A stretch of DNA of 43,493 nucleotides from Priestia megaterium. GTDB taxonomy: Bacteria; Bacillota; Bacilli; Bacillales; Bacillaceae_H. Under the pieces are notes generated by a model. The model saw nothing but the letters and a program-made list of their open reading frames with translations, did no database searches and was not told the origin of the DNA. The stretch spans positions 1-43,493 of the forward strand of contig VTEF01000013.1 in the NCBI GenBank assembly GCA_008180335.1, read 5' to 3'. Position numbers and translations under genes: made by a program. Numbering within the stretch: the first letter of the stretch is position 1; every line of letters starts with the position of its first letter. Below are positions 1 to 8,554 of this stretch, one piece after another.

Positions 1-317
<317 letters not shown>

Positions 318-392
318 TGTTTGATTGCTCATTTAAAATGAAAAATTAACGTTGACGTTTGTCGCTTTGTTCAGTTTTCAAAGTTCAATTTA
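318..392 (-). promoter_or_regulatory. 16S rRNA leader with antitermination-type boxes
   Basis: Between tRNA-Gly and 16S the minus strand reads CTTTGAAAACTGAAC followed by an AACGTCAACGTTAA-like stretch, typical of Bacillus rRNA leaders (processing stem and antitermination boxes). No promoter is seen in it, so 16S is probably transcribed through the upstream tRNAs. Confidence 0.7.
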
Positions 393-466
393 TGGAGCGG
401 GTGATGAGAATCGAACTCACGACATCAGCTTGGAAGGCTGAGGTTTTACCACTAAACTACACCCGC
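393..466 (-). tRNA. tRNA-Gly (anticodon UCC)
   Basis: Cloverleaf with acceptor GCGGGTG, anticodon loop CTTCCAA and T-loop GTTCGATTC. The 3' CCA is encoded. It is the last tRNA before the 16S leader. Confidence 0.97.
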
Positions 467-470
467 ATTA

Positions 471-547
471 TGGCGCGCCCGAGAGGAGTCGAACCCCTAA
501 CCTTTTGATCCGTAGTCAAACGCTCTATCCAATTGAGCTACGGGCGC
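471..547 (-). tRNA. tRNA-Arg (anticodon ACG)
   Basis: Acceptor GCGCCCG, anticodon loop CTACGGA, CCA encoded. It is the first tRNA downstream of the rRNA-type promoter at 586-614 and lies 4 nt before tRNA-Gly. Confidence 0.97.
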
Positions 548-585
548 TTTATAATACTATGTTTCGCTTTGTTAGCGACTTTATT

Positions 586-614
586 ATCTTAACACCTACT
601 CTTTATCAAGTCAA
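586..614 (-). promoter_or_regulatory. rRNA-type SigA promoter inside the tRNA cluster
   Basis: The minus strand has TTGACT (609-614), a 17-bp spacer and TAAGAT (586-591), with an A/T-rich upstream tract like an UP element. It lies in the 87-bp gap between tRNA-Leu(GAG) and tRNA-Arg and should drive Arg, Gly and the 16S gene independently of the eight upstream tRNAs. Confidence 0.8.
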
Positions 615-634
615 CACTTTTTTGAAAGTTTTTT

Positions 635-721
<87 letters not shown>

Positions 722-734
722 TTACTCAAGAAAG

Positions 735-817
735 TGCGGGTGAAGGGACTTGAACCCCCACGTCATAAAGACACTAGATCCTAAGTCTAGCGCGTCTGCC
801 AATTCCGCCACACCCGC
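735..817 (-). tRNA. tRNA-Leu (anticodon UAG)
   Basis: Class II tRNA, acceptor GCGGGTG, anticodon loop CTTAGGA. The 3' CCA is not encoded; the sequence continues CTTTC after discriminator A. Confidence 0.97.
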
Positions 818-825
818 ATAAAAAA

Positions 826-898
826 TGAGCCATGAAGGACTCGAACCTTCGACCCTCTGATTAAAAGTCAGATGCTCTACCAACTGAGCTAATGGCTC
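826..898 (-). tRNA. tRNA-Lys (anticodon UUU)
   Basis: Acceptor GAGCCAT, anticodon loop CTTTTAA, T-loop GTTCGAGTC. CCA is not encoded. Confidence 0.97.
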
Positions 899-901
899 TT
901 A

Positions 902-976
902 TGGCTGGGCTAGCTGGATTCGAACCAACGCATGACGGAGTCAAAGTCCGTTGCCTTACCGCTTGGCTATAGCCCA
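902..976 (-). tRNA. tRNA-Gln (anticodon UUG)
   Basis: Acceptor TGGGCTA, anticodon loop CTTTGAC, CCA encoded. It lies 3 nt from tRNA-Lys. Confidence 0.97.
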
Positions 977-989
977 ATAATTAATAAAA

Positions 990-1062
990 TGGAGGATGAC
1001 GGGATCGAACCGCCGACCCCCTGCTTGTAAGGCAGGTGCTCTCCCAGCTGAGCTAATCCTCC
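990..1062 (-). tRNA. tRNA-Val (anticodon UAC)
   Basis: Acceptor GGAGGAT, anticodon loop CTTACAA, T-loop GTTCGATCC. CCA is not encoded. Confidence 0.97.
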
Positions 1063-1081
1063 ATATATAATAAAAAGTAAA

Positions 1082-1156
1082 TGGTGACCCGTACGGGATT
1101 CGAACCCGTGTTACCGCCGTGAAAGGGCGGTGTCTTAACCGCTTGACCAACGGGCC
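1082..1156 (-). tRNA. tRNA-Glu (anticodon UUC)
   Basis: Acceptor GGCCCGT, anticodon loop CTTTCAC, CCA encoded. Confidence 0.97.
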
Positions 1157-1166
1157 ATTTAAAAAA

Positions 1167-1257
1167 TGGCGGAGAAGGAGGGATTTGAACCCTCGCGCCG
1201 CTTACACGACCTACACCCTTAGCAGGGGCGCCTCTTCAGCCACTTGAGTACTTCTCC
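1167..1257 (-). tRNA. tRNA-Ser (anticodon GCU)
   Basis: Class II tRNA of 91 nt with a long variable arm, acceptor GGAGAAG, anticodon GCT, CCA encoded. Confidence 0.97.
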
Positions 1258-1262
1258 ATGTA

Positions 1263-1337
1263 TGGCTCCACAGGTAGGACTCGAACCTACGACCGATCGG
1301 TTAACAGCCGATTGCTCTACCACTGAGCTACTGTGGA
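1263..1337 (-). tRNA. tRNA-Asn (anticodon GUU)
   Basis: Acceptor TCCACAG, anticodon loop CTGTTAA, CCA encoded. It is the promoter-proximal member of the cluster. Confidence 0.97.
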
Positions 1338-1359
1338 ATATTTTCATCAGACTTATTAC

Positions 1360-1388
1360 ATTTTACTAAACCTGCAATTGATTGTCAA
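1360..1388 (-). promoter_or_regulatory. SigA promoter of the tRNA cluster (proximal)
   Basis: The minus strand has a consensus TTGACA (1383-1388), a 17-bp spacer and TAAAAT (1360-1365), ending 22 nt before tRNA-Asn. It is the strongest promoter of the cluster. Confidence 0.85.
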
Positions 1389-1430
1389 TATCTTTTTAAA
1401 GATTTATACCATCTTCACAACGGTTTTATA

Positions 1431-1460
1431 ACTTTATCACAGTTCTGTTCATACAGTCAA
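1431..1460 (-). promoter_or_regulatory. Possible second, upstream tRNA-cluster promoter
   Basis: TTGACT (1455-1460), an 18-bp spacer and TAAAGT (1431-1436) on the minus strand. Tandem promoters are usual for Bacillus stable RNA operons. It starts just after the sprT-like gene stop. Confidence 0.5.
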
Positions 1461-1464
1461 GGTT

Positions 1465-1917
1465 CTAGTATAACTTTTTCAAACTTCCCCGACATATCCC
1501 ACATCTATATTTTTGAGTGTTTACTTTCCTTTTACGTTTATACTTCATATTACATTCTATACATTGATAGATATGCTCGACATCCTTTCGTTCTCTATAG
1601 ATAGATAAAGCTTTACAAAAACGTGGTGCACCGACTTTTTTCATTAGATTTTTAAAATCGGCATCACGATGCTGGTATCCTTTCCCCTCCAAATGCAGGT
1701 GGTAATGACACAATTCATGTTTAATAATGTTTATAATTTCGTTAATTCCATGCTCTTCATAGCAATGATAATTAATCTCAATATTTGAGCTGTTTATCAT
1801 GTACCTTCCACCTGTAGTACGTAGTCTTCTGTTAAAGTAGGCTTTATGTAAAAACGGCTTATTAAAATGAGTTAGTGAAATCTCTTCAACCAGCTGTTGC
1901 AATTGATCATTCTCCAT
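1465..1917 (-). CDS. SprT-like zinc metalloprotein
   Basis: This 150-aa protein has the SprT-family architecture: an HExxH-type motif HELCH at residues 67-71 in the middle and a C-terminal zinc ribbon (C119/C122 and C139/C142). It is homologous in position and layout to B. subtilis YdcK, between tex/cmpA and the trnS tRNAs. The family fold is metalloprotease-like; the substrate of the bacterial members is not established, and eukaryotic SPRTN cleaves DNA-protein crosslinks. The start is supported by AGGAG about 9 nt upstream. Tandem tRNA promoters follow directly downstream, and I see no hairpin terminator between. Confidence 0.93.
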   Translation of the reverse strand: MENDQLQQLVEEISLTHFNKPFLHKAYFNRRLRTTGGRYMINSSNIEINYHCYEEHGINEIINIIKHELCHYHLHLEGKGYQHRDADFKNLMKKVGAPRFCKALSIYRERKDVEHIYQCIECNMKYKRKRKVNTQKYRCGICRGSLKKLY

Positions 1918-2028
1918 TCATTTTTCTCCTTTTCTTATCACTTGACTAGCTTACACTGCATACATTTGATATTACCTAATTTCGATTTACATTTTTTATT
2001 TCTTTTACAAACAGGAGTGATTTCTTCA

Positions 2029-2148
2029 ATGCCTATTTGGTTAAAAAAACAAATGCAGCGTGCTTACTTTCAAAAAGATCGCGCCCAAATACGTTTATTG
2101 AATCAATGTTGGTTCTTTTATCAAAAAAGCCATTCATCTTCATCCTAG
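2029..2148 (+). CDS. cmpA: Cortex morphogenetic protein CmpA
   Basis: This short gene encodes 39 residues starting MPIWLKKQMQ and containing the LLNQCWFFYQ block, which I recognise as CmpA (37 aa in B. subtilis). CmpA works in the mother cell as an adaptor with ClpXP in quality control of the spore envelope, targeting defective SpoIVA. AGGAGTG lies about 10 nt before the ATG. It sits between tex and the sprT-like gene, the same place as in B. subtilis, facing tex. A CATACATT at 1959-1966 fits a SigE -10 element (CATACANT), but the -35 is unclear, so mother-cell control is inferred. The C-terminal serine run is longer than in B. subtilis. Confidence 0.92.
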   Translation: MPIWLKKQMQRAYFQKDRAQIRLLNQCWFFYQKSHSSSS

Positions 2149-2170
2149 CTTGGATATTTGTTCTTTACGC

Positions 2171-2203
2171 AAAAATCGCCCTGATCATAACAGAGCGATT
2201 TTT
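2171..2203. terminator. Bidirectional terminator between cmpA and tex
   Basis: Inverted repeat AAAAATCGC (2171-2179) and GCGATTTTT (2195-2203) with a 15-nt loop and T tracts on both strands. It sits between converging cmpA and tex. Confidence 0.8.
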
Positions 2204-2263
2204 AGCATCAGTAAAAAACCAAGTCTCAAACCTTTCGGATTCTAGTTATGTGAAACGAATCTT

Positions 2264-4447
2264 TTAAGATTCCTTATCAGGAGAAATCATCGTCAAAGCA
2301 ACTCTGCCTTTTTGGACATCGACATCTTCAACCCAAACAGTTACTAAATCTCCAACAGATATGACATCTAGAGGATGTTTTACATATTGAGTTGTTAATT
2401 TTGAAATATGAACTAAACCATCTTGTTTTACACCGATATCAACAAATGCTCCAAAATCAACAACATTTCTCACTGTTCCTTCTAACTGCAACCCTTTTGA
2501 TAAATCTTCTAATTGTAAAATATCTTTTCTTAATAAAGGTTTTGGAAGTTCATCACGCGGATCTCTGCCTGGCTTCACTAATGCTTCTGTAATATCGGTT
2601 AACGTTAACTCCCCAACACCCAGCTCTTTGGAAAGTTCAGGGATTGAAATTGTTTTTATAGCGCTATTTAAAACCTCAGTCCCAAGTGCTGTTTTATCAA
2701 GCTGTAATTTAGCTAGCAAACGATTTACCTCTGAATAACTTTCTGGATGTATACTCGTTTGATCAAGCGGTTCGTCACCATCTACGATACGTAGAAAACC
2801 AATACATTGTTCATACGTTTTTGCACCTAAGCGAGGAATGCTTTTTAACTGCTTTCGATTTGAAAATTTCCCATGCTCATCCCGATATTTAATAATATTT
2901 TGTGCAACTGTCTTATTTAGTCCTGCAACATATTGCAGCAAAGAAACGGATGCCGTGTTAACATTAACTCCTACTTGATTGACAACTGTTTCTACTACAA
3001 AGGTAAGAGAGTCATTCAACTGCTTTTGTGATACGTCATGCTGATATTGCCCCACTCCAACAGACTTCGGATCAATTTTAACTAGTTCCGCTAAAGGGTC
3101 TTGAAGTCTACGTCCAATCGAAACAGCACTTCTTTCTTCGACTTGAAAGTTTGGAAATTCTTCACGCGCAATATCTGATGCAGAATAAACACTTGCCCCG
3201 GCTTCATTTACAATTAAATAGAAGATGCTACGGCTTTGCTCTTTTAATAAATCGGCTATAAATTGTTCCGTTTCACGTGATGCAGTTCCGTTTCCAATCG
3301 CAACCATTTCAATTGAAAATTGATCTAATATTTCTTGCATTTTCTGCTTTGCTGCCGCCACTTTATTAACCGGTGGATGAGGGTATATAACATCAATTTT
3401 CAACACTTTGCCTGTTTCATCTACTACAGCTAACTTACAGCCCGTACGATAAGCCGGATCTACTCCCAGTACCACTTTCCCTTTTAGCGGCGGTTGTAAC
3501 AATAGCTTTCGTAAGTTTTCTGAGAAAATATGAATTGCTCTTGTTTCTGCTCGTTCAGTTAGTTCTTTTCGAATTTCCCTTTCAATAGCAGGAGCAATTA
3601 AACGTTTATATGCATCTTCAATAGCTTCCTTAACTATAGCGGTAACTGATGAATATGGATTTTTAATAACTTGTTTATGTATATAGGAAAGAATTTTATC
3701 CACTGGAGCGTTAATAGATACTTTAAGTACTCCTTCTTTTTCTGCACGATTCATAGCTAGAACGCGATGAGGAACAACGCGCTGTGTAGCTTCTTCGTAT
3801 TCATAATACATTTCGTATACATTTTTTTCATCTTTCTCTTTATCTTTCACAGCAGTTTCAATTGTACCTTCTTTGAATGTTACATGACGAATCCACTGTC
3901 GATAAGAAGCATTATCTGAAATAACCTCAGCAATAATATCTAGCGCTCCTTTAATTGCTTCTTCTTCCGTCTGTATTTCCTTTTCTGCTGATACATAACG
4001 GAGTGCTTCTTTTTCGACAGATTCTTTTGGAAAAGTCAATATCCATTCTGCTAATGAATTAAGTCCTTTTTCTTTAGCAACAGTAGCTCTTGTTCTTCGT
4101 TTTTGTTTATATGGACGATAAAGGTCTTCTACTTGTTGAAGCTTTGTAGCTTTTTTGATTTGGATGAGCAATTCATCTGTAAGTTTCCCCTGTTCGTCAA
4201 TTAAGCGAACGACTTCTTCTTTTCTGGAATTCAAATTCATTAAGTAATTCCATGCATCTAAAATTTTTCTAATCTGAACTTCATCTAATGCCCCTGTTTG
4301 TTCTTTTCGATAACGAGCAATAAATGGAACTGTATTTCCTGCTTCAATTAAATCAATGACACTCTTAACTTGCTTAGATGAAATACTTACTTCTTTGCTA
4401 ACACTTTGTACAACCGCGTCTGTTTGTAAGTTTATGGTAGTAGACAA
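2264..4447 (-). CDS. tex: Tex family RNA-binding transcription accessory protein
   Basis: A Tex/YdcI protein of 727 residues, cytoplasmic and RNA-binding. The N-terminal helical Tex region carries NTVPFIARYRKEQTGALDEV-like sequence, the centre has the YqgF/RNase H-like domain (VVLGVDPAYRTGCK), then helix-hairpin-helix segments (VAGLNKTVAQNIIKYR) and a C-terminal S1 domain (LEGTVRNVVDFGAFVDIG). I place the start at the TTG at 4447, because AGGGGAG lies 6 nt before it; a TTG six codons upstream (4465) would put that ribosome site inside the gene. It lies downstream of the SigB operon terminator and converges on cmpA. The precise role in Bacillus is not settled. Confidence 0.95.
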   Translation of the reverse strand: MSTTINLQTDAVVQSVSKEVSISSKQVKSVIDLIEAGNTVPFIARYRKEQTGALDEVQIRKILDAWNYLMNLNSRKEEVVRLIDEQGKLTDELLIQIKKATKLQQVEDLYRPYKQKRRTRATVAKEKGLNSLAEWILTFPKESVEKEALRYVSAEKEIQTEEEAIKGALDIIAEVISDNASYRQWIRHVTFKEGTIETAVKDKEKDEKNVYEMYYEYEEATQRVVPHRVLAMNRAEKEGVLKVSINAPVDKILSYIHKQVIKNPYSSVTAIVKEAIEDAYKRLIAPAIEREIRKELTERAETRAIHIFSENLRKLLLQPPLKGKVVLGVDPAYRTGCKLAVVDETGKVLKIDVIYPHPPVNKVAAAKQKMQEILDQFSIEMVAIGNGTASRETEQFIADLLKEQSRSIFYLIVNEAGASVYSASDIAREEFPNFQVEERSAVSIGRRLQDPLAELVKIDPKSVGVGQYQHDVSQKQLNDSLTFVVETVVNQVGVNVNTASVSLLQYVAGLNKTVAQNIIKYRDEHGKFSNRKQLKSIPRLGAKTYEQCIGFLRIVDGDEPLDQTSIHPESYSEVNRLLAKLQLDKTALGTEVLNSAIKTISIPELSKELGVGELTLTDITEALVKPGRDPRDELPKPLLRKDILQLEDLSKGLQLEGTVRNVVDFGAFVDIGVKQDGLVHISKLTTQYVKHPLDVISVGDLVTVWVEDVDVQKGRVALTMISPDKES

Positions 4448-4490
4448 ATTAATCTCCCCTAGCAATGTAAATTTTCTTATATTGTAACAA

Positions 4491-4518
4491 AACCCACATG
4501 CAATATCACATGTGAGTT
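4491..4518 (-). terminator. Terminator of the SigB operon
   Basis: Arms at 4491-4500 and 4509-4518 pair as AACTCACATG with CATGTGGGTT (one G-U) on the minus strand, followed by a short T-rich tail. It lies 15 nt after the rsbX stop. Confidence 0.65.
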
Positions 4519-4532
4519 AGGAAAGTGTCTAT

Positions 4533-5138
4533 TTATACAATTGGAAGTTCACCTACAATGTATGTAATATCATCATTGTACGAACAAATCTCTTTCTTTA
4601 AGTGTTCTGACATTTGTATGATATTGATGTATCTGGTAAATAAAGATTTAATTTCTTTTAGCTCTAGACCATCAGTATGAATTAAAAATTTTGAGCCGGG
4701 CTGATAAGAAAACGTTTGAGTACGAAATTTCTGCATTTTCCCTGATAAAAAACCTTTTACAGGTAAGGGATATGTTAATTCACCATTTGGAGAGTATAAA
4801 TAGAATCTAATATTTCCTACATTCGTATAAGCAAACTGTTGCTTATGTTTATCAAACTTTAACAGGGCTACTGCCGCTCCGCGTGTTCCCCGCGATACAT
4901 CATTGCACATAGACATCAACTGTTCTATATCAAGATGGTGATAAGACTCCGCAACCTGAGTCACTGCAGTCGATGCAGCCATCGCCTGCTCACCGCTCCC
5001 TAATCCATCTGCTATTACGCATAAGAAATAATCTTTTGTTTCTTTTACATAATAACTGTCTCCGCAACAAACATTCCCTTTCTTAGGAGCTTGATACACC
5101 TCTGTTTTCACTCTCTGCACGTTAGATTCTAGTGTCAC
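4533..5138 (-). CDS. rsbX: RsbX, PP2C-type feedback phosphatase
   Basis: A 201-aa PP2C/SpoIIE-type serine phosphatase with the metal-binding motifs VIADGLGSG near residue 43 and IHTDGLE near residue 154. RsbX dephosphorylates RsbS and RsbR and so resets the stressosome after stress. It is the last gene of the SigB operon. The start is GTG at 5138, overlapping the sigB stop (GTGA), with GGAG 8 nt upstream, which indicates translational coupling. SigB should raise its expression through the internal promoter before rsbV. Confidence 0.96.
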   Translation of the reverse strand: MTLESNVQRVKTEVYQAPKKGNVCCGDSYYVKETKDYFLCVIADGLGSGEQAMAASTAVTQVAESYHHLDIEQLMSMCNDVSRGTRGAAVALLKFDKHKQQFAYTNVGNIRFYLYSPNGELTYPLPVKGFLSGKMQKFRTQTFSYQPGSKFLIHTDGLELKEIKSLFTRYINIIQMSEHLKKEICSYNDDITYIVGELPIV

Positions 5139-5932
5139 GTCAGAAACTCCGTATCATTTAAATCGGTTCTTGCTGCGTTGCGTAATTTTTCTAGCGCTCT
5201 TCTTTGTATCCTTGATACATGCATTTGAGAAATACCAAGCTTTTCACCTGCATCTTTTTGACTTAAATTGCTAATAAATGTGTAACTTATAACTTCTTTT
5301 TCTCGTTCATTTAAGACGTGTAAAATCTTTTCCAACACAAGTCGCTGATCGGTCTTCTCATATCCACTCTCACTCTCTCCAACTAGGTCGAGAATCGTAA
5401 CAGTGCTCCCATCAGAATCCGCCTCAATAGAATGGTCAACAGACAATGCTTGATAACTTTGCCCCATTTCCATTGTTTCTAGTACTTCTTCTTCGGTCAC
5501 TCCAATATATTCAGCAATTTCTTTCACTTGAGGAGAACGCTGCAGACGAGTCGTTAATTCTTCCACAGCTGCTTTAATTTTTGGACCTAACTCTTTTATA
5601 CGACGCGGAACGTGTACACTCCATGTTTTATCACGTAAAAACCGCTTTATCTCACCAATAATTGTTGGAACAGCAAAAGACTCAAAACTTCTTCCAAATG
5701 AAGGGTCATACCTTCTAATCGCTCCTAAGAGCCCTAACATCCCAACTTGTACAATATCTTCATGTAAGCTTCTTCCTTTTGAATAACGACGCGCAATTGA
5801 TTCAACAAGGTTTTTATAGTGAATAACAAGTTCACTTTGCGCTTCTTCGTCCTGATATTGCTGAAAGCGCTCAATTCGTTCCTGAACTTGTTCTTTAGTT
5901 AATTTCATAGGTTGAGACTGTGTTTTCATCAC
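5135..5932 (-). CDS. sigB: RNA polymerase sigma factor SigB
   Basis: This 265-aa SigB/SigF/SigG-subfamily factor directs the general stress regulon. Region 2 (DIVQVGMLGLLGAIRRYD, IPTIIGEIKRFLRDKTWSVH) and region 4 (LSQKDAGEKLGISQMHVSRI) are intact. It is held inactive by RsbW and released when dephosphorylated RsbV takes RsbW. The start ATG at 5932 overlaps the end of rsbW by 38 nt and has GGTGGAG just upstream; a second ATG follows directly, so the true start may be 3 nt later. Gene order matches B. subtilis. Confidence 0.98.
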   Translation of the reverse strand: MMKTQSQPMKLTKEQVQERIERFQQYQDEEAQSELVIHYKNLVESIARRYSKGRSLHEDIVQVGMLGLLGAIRRYDPSFGRSFESFAVPTIIGEIKRFLRDKTWSVHVPRRIKELGPKIKAAVEELTTRLQRSPQVKEIAEYIGVTEEEVLETMEMGQSYQALSVDHSIEADSDGSTVTILDLVGESESGYEKTDQRLVLEKILHVLNEREKEVISYTFISNLSQKDAGEKLGISQMHVSRIQRRALEKLRNAARTDLNDTEFLT

Positions 5933-6380
5933 TCTCCACCTGCTCTCTTTGCAAATACTTTGTCATCATCAATGTAACACCTGTGGAATTAACCATTTTC
6001 ACTTCATCCATTAAAGTTTCAATTAGATACAAACCTAATCCACCTTCAGGCAAAAATTCTACTTCTCTTGATGTTTCATAAGGCCCAATTTGCTCTTTTA
6101 GCTTAGCAAAATCAAAACTTTCGCCATTGTCTATCACCATAATCTCTAAACGATCGCTAAATAGACCGAAACCTATCTTCACTTCTCCATCTGCTTCATC
6201 TTTATACGCATGTTGAACTGCATTTGTACACGCTTCACTTACTGCAATTTTTATATCTTCAATATCATCGTAAGAAAAGCCCATGCGGTTAGCGATTCCT
6301 GATAATGTTAAGCGTATAATAGCTACGTAATCGGGCTTTGCTGGAATTTTCATTTCAATGAAATCATACGGCTGTTTCAT
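5895..6380 (-). CDS. rsbW: Anti-sigma factor and serine kinase RsbW
   Basis: A 161-aa GHKL-type kinase/anti-sigma factor. The N box EACTNAVQHA (about residues 50-59), the DNGESFDF box and the GLGLYLIETLMDEV ATP-lid region are present. RsbW binds SigB or phosphorylates RsbV. The ATG overlaps the rsbV stop (ATGA), preceded by AGGTGG, so the pair is translationally coupled, as expected for partners that must stay in balance. Confidence 0.98.
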   Translation of the reverse strand: MKQPYDFIEMKIPAKPDYVAIIRLTLSGIANRMGFSYDDIEDIKIAVSEACTNAVQHAYKDEADGEVKIGFGLFSDRLEIMVIDNGESFDFAKLKEQIGPYETSREVEFLPEGGLGLYLIETLMDEVKMVNSTGVTLMMTKYLQREQVESDENTVSTYEIN

Positions 6381-6709
6381 TTTACGCCACCTTCTACTTG
6401 TGAATTCACATTCAAAATATCCGTTAATCCTGTAATATCAAATAACCGCTTTAAACGATCGGACACGCCCACAAATTTTAAAGATCCGTTATTTTTCTTT
6501 ATTGCTTTTAGCAAAGCAATAAACACACCTAGACCTGTACTATCCATGTATGCAACGTTCGTTAAATCTATTGTGATTTTCACGTTTTCTTTTTCTGCTA
6601 TCTCCATAAATTTTTCTTTTAGATTTGGAGCTGTATAGGCGTCAATCTCTCCAACCAGTGTAATACGATACTCATGACCAGCTTCTTGTACATCAATCGA
6701 TAAATTCAT
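6377..6709 (-). CDS. rsbV: Anti-anti-sigma factor RsbV
   Basis: This 110-aa STAS-domain protein has the phosphoserine site in DSTGLGVF (Ser57, equal to Ser56 of B. subtilis). Unphosphorylated RsbV frees SigB by binding RsbW; RsbU dephosphorylates it. A GAGGGGG ribosome site lies about 12 nt upstream, and a SigB promoter lies directly before the gene, giving autoregulation of rsbV-rsbW-sigB-rsbX. Confidence 0.98.
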   Translation of the reverse strand: MNLSIDVQEAGHEYRITLVGEIDAYTAPNLKEKFMEIAEKENVKITIDLTNVAYMDSTGLGVFIALLKAIKKNNGSLKFVGVSDRLKRLFDITGLTDILNVNSQVEGGVK

Positions 6710-6749
6710 CGTATTAGTAGACCCCCTCTAATTCTCTGCTACCTTTTCA

Positions 6750-6774
6750 GTACCCTTATTTACAATCTTTAAAC
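6750..6774 (-). promoter_or_regulatory. SigB-dependent promoter before rsbV
   Basis: The minus strand reads GTTTAA (6769-6774), 13 bp, GGGTAC (6750-6755), against the SigB consensus GTTTAA-N12-15-GGGTAT. The -35 overlaps the rsbU stop codon. The position is the same as the known autoregulatory promoter in B. subtilis. Confidence 0.92.
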
Positions 6775-7779
6775 TAAATTTTTTAAAATGATCAGTGTAA
6801 AGTCATCTCTAAGTTCAAAATGCTGCAATTTTTCTAACTCTTTATAAACAGACTCTACAATTTCTTGTGATGAAAGATGCATATACTTTCTAATTAATTT
6901 TATAATATCCGATCTTTCAATAAATCCTTCTTCTGTTCGACATTCAGTTACACCATCCGTTAATAACACAATCATGTCATTGCGGTACAGTTGTTTTTGG
7001 TACTGTGAATATTTAACATGGCGATCTACACCTAAAACCAGGCCTTTAGCTTCTAAATCATAAAAGGTATCTGTACTAGCCTCGTAATAAAAACCGGGTT
7101 CGTGTCCTGCCGAAGCATAGGTGAACAAATGGTTTACAGGATGGTAACTTCCATAAAACATGGTAATGAACATGCTAGGATCAACATTACGCTCCACGAT
7201 ATTGTTGAGGTTTTCTAAAACATAACTTGGATTCTTTCGTGAATCAGGTAAGCTATCCATCGCATACTTAATCATTGACATGCACATAGCAGCAGGTATA
7301 CCTTTTCCTATCACATCTGCTATCGCAATGCTTAACCCTCCATTGTCTTCATCAACAAAATGAAAGTAATCGCCATTCATTTGCTTAGCTGGCACACTTA
7401 CTGCGCCAATATCAAGTGAAACTATTTCTGGTATACGGGTACCTAATAAATTTTGCTGCACGTTAGCAGCAACTTCAATCTCGGAACGCAACTCTCGCTG
7501 TTTATTTTTTAATGTTTGATGTTCCCGAAGAGCTAAGCCGTAACTAATCATCACTTCTAACAAGAAGTCTAATGAATGCAAGACTTTCTCAGGAATATCT
7601 GAGTAAATTTCTTCAATAACTTCTTTATGGATGCTTACGATATCTTCAGGAGATATTTCGTTTTCTAATGATTTCCTGCTCAATTTTTGACCTTGGTAAA
7701 GAACTTGTTCATTTTGTGTTTGAATGTAATTCCCTAAAATATCTTTATATAAATCTTTCATTTCTTTATCAAAAGACAT
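6769..7779 (-). CDS. rsbU: RsbU, PP2C phosphatase acting on RsbV-P
   Basis: A 336-aa protein with an N-terminal helical RsbT-binding region (about residues 1-85), a coiled linker and a C-terminal PP2C/SpoIIE phosphatase domain (MNGDYFHFV, IAIADVIGKGIPAAM, VLLTDGVTE). RsbT released from the stressosome activates it, and it then dephosphorylates RsbV. GGAGGAG lies directly upstream of the ATG. The gene follows rsbT after an 11-nt gap. Confidence 0.97.
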   Translation of the reverse strand: MSFDKEMKDLYKDILGNYIQTQNEQVLYQGQKLSRKSLENEISPEDIVSIHKEVIEEIYSDIPEKVLHSLDFLLEVMISYGLALREHQTLKNKQRELRSEIEVAANVQQNLLGTRIPEIVSLDIGAVSVPAKQMNGDYFHFVDEDNGGLSIAIADVIGKGIPAAMCMSMIKYAMDSLPDSRKNPSYVLENLNNIVERNVDPSMFITMFYGSYHPVNHLFTYASAGHEPGFYYEASTDTFYDLEAKGLVLGVDRHVKYSQYQKQLYRNDMIVLLTDGVTECRTEEGFIERSDIIKLIRKYMHLSSQEIVESVYKELEKLQHFELRDDFTLIILKNLV

Positions 7780-7790
7780 CTATTCTCCTC

Positions 7791-8192
7791 CTACCGGAGC
7801 CACTTAACCGCTTTAATTTCAGTACCCTCTCCAACATTTGATTCAATATCAAATTCATCCATTAAGCGCTTTACACCCGGAAGGCCTGCACCTAACCCTC
7901 CTGATGTTGAATATCCATCTTCCATTACTTTACGAATATCTGGAATACCTGGCCCTTTATCAGAGGCAATGACAAGCAAACCATTTTTTCCTGCACGATG
8001 TAGTTTTTCAATATAAATGTGGCCTTTGCCCGCATATAAATAAATATTACGTGCTAATTCGGAAATGGCTGTTGTAATACGAGCTTGGTCTACTGTTCCA
8101 AACCCTAACTCTTTCGACACGTTCCGTCCTAATTGCCGTGCCGCTACGATATCCCATTCCGTTACAATTTTCACACTGGATTGGAATTCCAT
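7791..8192 (-). CDS. rsbT: RsbT, switch kinase of the stressosome
   Basis: This 133-aa GHKL-type kinase has ELARNIYLYA (N box), SDKGPGIPD and GLGAGLPGVKRLMDEF (G boxes). It phosphorylates RsbS and RsbR, leaves the complex and activates RsbU. GGGGGATT precedes the ATG, and only 3 nt separate it from rsbS. Confidence 0.97.
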   Translation of the reverse strand: MEFQSSVKIVTEWDIVAARQLGRNVSKELGFGTVDQARITTAISELARNIYLYAGKGHIYIEKLHRAGKNGLLVIASDKGPGIPDIRKVMEDGYSTSGGLGAGLPGVKRLMDEFDIESNVGEGTEIKAVKWLR

Positions 8193-8195
8193 ATA

Positions 8196-8552
8196 TTAAT
8201 CCCCCAATTCCGATTGGAGTTTCTCAAGACCTTTTTCCAAGTCGAGTGCAGTAAGAACATCGTTTAAACCTATCCCTAACTCAACCAATGTGATAGCAAC
8301 AGCTGGCTGAATGCCAGTTAATACAACTCTAGCACCCATTAAGCTAGACATACTAACGACATCACCTAGTACTTTCGCGATGAACGAGTCAATCATATCA
8401 ATAGATGTTAAATCAATGACAACACCTTTTGCTCCTGTTTGATGAATTTTGCTTAGTAGGTCTTCTTGAAATTGAATAGCTGTTTGATCATCCAATTCCC
8501 ATTGAATCGATACTAGTAGATAATCGTATAATTTTAAAATTGGTATTCTCAC
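8196..8552 (-). CDS. rsbS: RsbS, stressosome scaffold antagonist
   Basis: A single STAS domain of 118 aa; the RsbT target serine lies in [10 protein letters not shown] (Ser56 by this start). It forms the stressosome core with RsbR and holds RsbT. The start is GTG at 8552 with CGGGGGA upstream. The rsbR stop is 2 nt before it. Confidence 0.97.
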   Translation of the reverse strand: MRIPILKLYDYLLVSIQWELDDQTAIQFQEDLLSKIHQTGAKGVVIDLTSIDMIDSFIAKVLGDVVSMSSLMGARVVLTGIQPAVAITLVELGIGLNDVLTALDLEKGLEKLQSELGD

Positions 8553-8554
8553 AT

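Noticed and set aside
956-1150. Open frame of 64 codons on the minus strand
   Set aside because: It lies inside tRNA-Glu, -Val and -Gln genes.
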